Below are positions 60,468 to 64,000 of a stretch of 64,000 bases of DNA, piece by piece. Positions within the stretch are counted from its first letter, which is position 1, and every line of letters begins with the position of its first letter. The stretch is from Anisus vortex (lineage: Eukaryota; Mollusca; Gastropoda; Planorbidae): contig OX421497.1 of the NCBI GenBank assembly GCA_949126835.1, positions 12,743,132-12,807,131 on the forward strand, written 5' to 3'. Position numbers and translations under genes: made by a program. The notes below the pieces were generated by a model. That model made no database searches. It had not been told where the DNA came from and saw only the letters and a program-made list of their open reading frames with translations.

Positions 60468-63400
60468 TCTTCTCTTTTCTTCGCCATTATCAACCCCTAG
60501 TGGAGCATAGGCCATCAACAATATCTTTCCATGTCCTCCTGTCTCTGGCTATCTTCTCTAACGCCTTCCAAGTTCTCCCGATCACCTGCACATCCTTTTC
60601 TACTTCCCTCCGCCAGGTGTTCTTTGGTCTACCTCTTCGTCTTGCACCCTGGGGATTCCACGAAAGAGTTTGTTAAGTCAAATTTGTCGTTGGTTTCCTC
60701 AATGTATGGCCTATCCATCTCCATCTCCTTTTTTGTATTTCTTGTTCTACTGGAATATGTGCTGTCCTTTCCCATACAGTTGCATTTGTAATTTTGTCAT
60801 ACCATTTGATATTCATTATTCTACGTAGGCAGCCATTCACAAAAGTTTGTAGTTTGTTCAAATCCCCCTTTGTTAATCTCAAACTTTCTGAGCCATATAG
60901 TAAGACAGATTTTACATTAGAATTAAAGATTCTTAATTTAGTTTTGGTTCTAATTTGTTTTGTTTTCCAGATATTTTTTAGCACAGCAAAGGCTCCTCTT
61001 GCTTTTTGTATCTTTACTTTAATATCTGTTCCAGATCCCCCTTCCTTGTCAACTATGCTTCCTAGATATGTGAAGTTGTCTACTTCTTCCAGCACCTTTC
61101 CTCCTACTTCCACTGCATCAGTACTTTTGGAGTTTATTCTCATTATATTGGACTTTCTATCATTTATTTTAAGTCCTAGCTGTTGTGTATTGCAGTTTTT
61201 TCTTGCATTTGCTTATGACTTTGAGCTAATAGGGCTATGTCATCTGCAAAGTCTAGATCTTCAAGCTGTTTAAACAGGGTCCATTGGATTCCATTTTTTC
61301 TTTTTTCTGTAGTATTCTTCATGACCCAATCTATTACTAGTAAAAAGAGGAATGGTGAAAGTAGACAGCCTTGTCGAACGCCTGACTCTATCTCAAATGC
61401 CTCTGTTAGTTTTCCATCATGAATGATTCGACATCTCATATTGTGATAGGTGTTTTTAATTAGGTCAGTTAGCTTTGGAGGAATACCATAGTGGCGCAAC
61501 AGTTTCCATAGATTTTCTCTGTCGACACTATCAAAGGCTTTTTCAAAGTCTATGAAATTGATATATAGGCTAGCATTCCATTCTGTGCATTGTTCAATGA
61601 TAATACGAAGAGCAGATATTTGGTCGAGACATGATTTGTTTTGTCTAAAGCCTGCTTGCTCGTCTCGTAGAAGACCATCAACTGCTTTCTTTATCATTTC
61701 CAGTATTATTCTATTTAAAACTTTTCCTGGTACTGATAGCAACATAATCCCTCTATAGTTAGAGCAATCTGTAAGATCCCCTTTCTTTGGAAGCTTTACT
61801 AGATATCCCTCTCTCCAGTCCTTTGGTAGTTCTCCTTTTCCCCATATGTTTCCAATAATGTTGTATAGTACGTTAGTTGATAACTCAATGTCTGCTTTAA
61901 TTGCTTCTGCTGGTATTCCATCAGGTCCAGCAGCCTTCCCATTCTTTTCGTTTTTATTGCATTTTTTATATCTCCTTTAGTAGGTCTATTACAGTCTATC
62001 TCTAGGTCTCTCTCAGCTGGTTGAATATCTAGGGTATTAAGGGGAGCAGGCCTGTTTAAGAGTTCTTTGAAATATTCTACCCATCTCTTTTCCTGCTTTT
62101 CTGCATTTGTTAGCTTATTACCTTCTTTGTCTTTGATAGGTTTATTTTGTTGCTGGAATTTGCCTGCTAATTTCTTTGTTATACTGTACAACTCCTTTAT
62201 GTTTCCTTTAGATGCTGCTGTTTCTGCCTCCGCTGCCAGGTTGTTGATGTAATCATTTTTATATTTTTTAATGCCTTTTTTTTAACTTCCCTATTGGCTT
62301 CTGTACAGTTCTCTTGAGCATCTTTTTTCAAGGCCCTGGTTCGGCTGTTCATCAAAACAACTTTCTTTTCTTTCCGTTGCTTAATTTTTTTGAGAGTGTT
62401 ATCTGAAAGCCAAGGTTTATTGGGGTGTGTTTTTATCCCTAGCACTTGCTTGCATGTTGTGTTCCATGCTTCCTTTATTGATTCCCATTGTGTGCCTATG
62501 TCATCATTTGCTTCCAGGTCTTCTAGGGCCTTAAATCTATTTCTCAGTTCAATTCTAAATTCATTGTTTACGTTCGTTTCCTTTAGAAATGTGACATTGT
62601 ATTGTGTTCTGCGTCTTGGGCAATCTCTTTGTCTTTTAAGTCGTAGCCTAATTTGGCCCACTAATAAGTAATGGTCAGAAGCTACGTCAGCACTTCTGAA
62701 AACTCTTACGTTTTGCATTGAGCGCCTGAATTTCTTTTTGATGCAAATATGGTCGATTTGGTTGTGTGTATGATGATCTGGTGACATCCATGTGGCTTTG
62801 TGAATATCTTTGTGCTGGAATATGCTGCCTCCTATTACTAATGAATTATCTGCACAAAAATTAATAAACAACTCTCCATTCTCGTTTTTTATTCCTAAGC
62901 CCTGTCTCCCCATTATCTCCTCATATCCTTTGTTATCATAGCCTATTTTTGCATTAAAGTCTCCCATCACTATTGTTAAGTCTTTATCTTTAAATCTATT
63001 TAGAACTGTCTGTAGTTTACTATATAAATTATTCTTTATTTCATCCTCTTGTTCATTTGTTGGAGCATAGCACTGTATAACATTGAGATTGATCCCCTTC
63101 TTGAAAGTCCTGAAAGATGCTGTTATTATCCGAGACCCTTCCGGTTGCCACTCTATAAGTGATTGATTAGCCTGTGGTGATAGTATTATGGCTACTCCCT
63201 CTGTGTGTTGAGCGTTCTCATCCTCGTGGCCTGAGTAAAGAATGGTTTCACCTGTTGATAGTTTAGTTTTTCCTGACAGTATCCATCTCGCTTCACTCAC
63301 TCCTAGTATACTTATATTGTATTTTTTCATTTCTGAAGCTACTTGGTGGGCCTTCCCCATCTCATACATTGTTCTCACATTCCAGTTGCCAACCTGGGTA

Positions 63401-63667
63401 TTTTTCCTCAGAGAGAAGGAGGTAGTCTGCCTATCAGCTCCGTTTCGGGTTTGGCTGACCTGCTTCATAATCCTTTTGACAGGGCCTCCCTTCTCTGAAA
63501 ATGGCAGACATGTAATTGATTTTGTTGATGATTTTGTAGCAAGGTAGTTTTTTACACTGGTGGGTTGCTAGCCCAACGCAGAAACCTACAAACATGCATG
63601 AACCTGTTGGCCTGGCCCACTTGCCAGTATGCCCCGTCACCACGTCAAGGTAGGTTCTCGGCGGGGC
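60468..63667 (-). mobile_element. Near full-length RTE-like LINE with 13-bp target-site duplication, inactivated
   Basis: The 3.2 kb element is flanked by ATCGACATTATAT (60455-60467 and 63668-63680). On the minus strand it encodes an AP-type endonuclease (GNWNVRTMYEMGKA, SEARW, MGDFNAKIG, DHICIKKKF, ASDHYLLVG) from an ATG at 63468. A reverse transcriptase follows (NKSCLDQISALRIII, INFIDFEKAFDSVDRE, SGVRQGCLLSPFLF, DFADDIALL), then a C-terminal block (RRWRWIGHTLRK, GRPKNTWRREVE) ending at TGA 60490-60492. Frameshifts near 62280, 61950, 61200 and 60680 break the frame, mostly in A runs. There is no poly(A) tail, as in RTE elements. The clade is judged from motifs only. Confidence 0.9.
62197..63468 (-). 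pseudogene. LINE endonuclease domain frame of the RTE-like element
   Basis: This 423-codon open frame holds the full AP-endonuclease domain with catalytic-type motifs intact (Glu in SEARW, Asp/Asn in GDFNAKIG, SDH near the end). After about 62290 the frame is shifted and ends early. The true continuation lies in another frame and leads into the reverse transcriptase. Confidence 0.85.
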
Positions 63668-63680
63668 ATCGACATTATAT

Positions 63681-64000
63681 ATGCATGCTTTAAATCAATA
63701 AAAACGAATTTTTTTATTTTATTTTTTTTTATTTTTTTTTAAGGTAGTGGGTGGCTTTCAGGTAGGTAGGCTATAAGTAGTATAAGCCACACTTTTTGCT
63801 TACACTGTTGTGGAAAAAAAAAGCCTATCAAATCAACTATAACTAGCAGGTATACAAACATAAAACTTTCAAAATAAATTAAAAAATTATATTATATACC
63901 AATAGATAGGTATGAAAGAAACAATCCATTTCTATATCATTTATTAAGCCTCAGAGGCCCAAATTATTTTCTGGCTCTGGGTGAGGGCCCTATACAATAA
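63681..64000. other. Window end, no recognised gene
   Basis: AT-rich sequence with T runs and TAGGTAGGCTATAAG words downstream of the LINE insertion site. Nothing else is recognised. Confidence 0.6.

Overview
The window is AT-rich metazoan nuclear DNA with spliced genes, minisatellites, SINEs, LINEs and DNA transposons. It is dominated by one gene on the minus strand: a complete coding model for ARID1 (BAF250/Osa), the DNA-binding scaffold subunit of the canonical SWI/SNF (BAF) chromatin remodeller. Seventeen coding exons run from the start codon at 44335 down to the stop at 1303. All exon junctions have GT/AG sites, the reading phase is kept across every junction, and the total is 7917 nt (2638 residues). 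The frequent TAGGCCTA and CTAGTCTAG words, the tRNA-derived SINEs and the RTE-like and CR1/L2-like LINEs suggest a mollusc, perhaps a heterobranch gastropod. That assignment is inference.

Layout. 1-1302 is downstream sequence (3' UTR) of ARID1. 1303-14702 is exon-dense: the C-terminal BAF250_C region (exons 15-17), low-complexity Pro/Gly/Met/Gln exons (12-14), the ARID domain (exons 10-11), a 25-residue GC-rich exon just before it (exon 9), and long Met/Gly/Pro-rich exons (7-8). 14703-43612 holds four widely spaced small exons (4, 3, 2 and the end of exon 1) in large introns. These introns are full of minisatellites, including a 4.2 kb array of 48-bp units with an internal 1419-bp duplication. 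They also hold SINEs, hAT-like MITEs and several CpG-rich islands that may be alternative promoters. 43613-44335 is coding exon 1.

Between 44336 and 46922 lies a candidate divergent promoter. On the plus side a TATA box (46824), a full CRE palindrome (46580) and a strong Kozak ATG (46923) lead into a 19-codon exon ending at a consensus donor. This appears to be the first exon of an unidentified plus-strand gene. From 47000 to 64000 the sequence is intronic or intergenic and transposon-rich: a decayed CR1/L2-type LINE (49335-51001), hAT-related pieces, a minisatellite-like tract at 54 kb, nested elements at 56-60 kb, and a 3.2 kb RTE-like LINE (60468-63667, minus) bounded by a perfect 13-bp target-site duplication but broken by frameshifts.

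No rRNA gene, functional tRNA gene, CRISPR array or prokaryotic feature was found. The most notable items are the putative alternative-splicing features of ARID1 (cassette-sized exon 9 and two tandem in-frame donors), the coding 21-bp minisatellite in the last exon, the higher-order 48-bp array, the intronic CpG islands, and TE copies whose boundaries are proven by target-site duplications.
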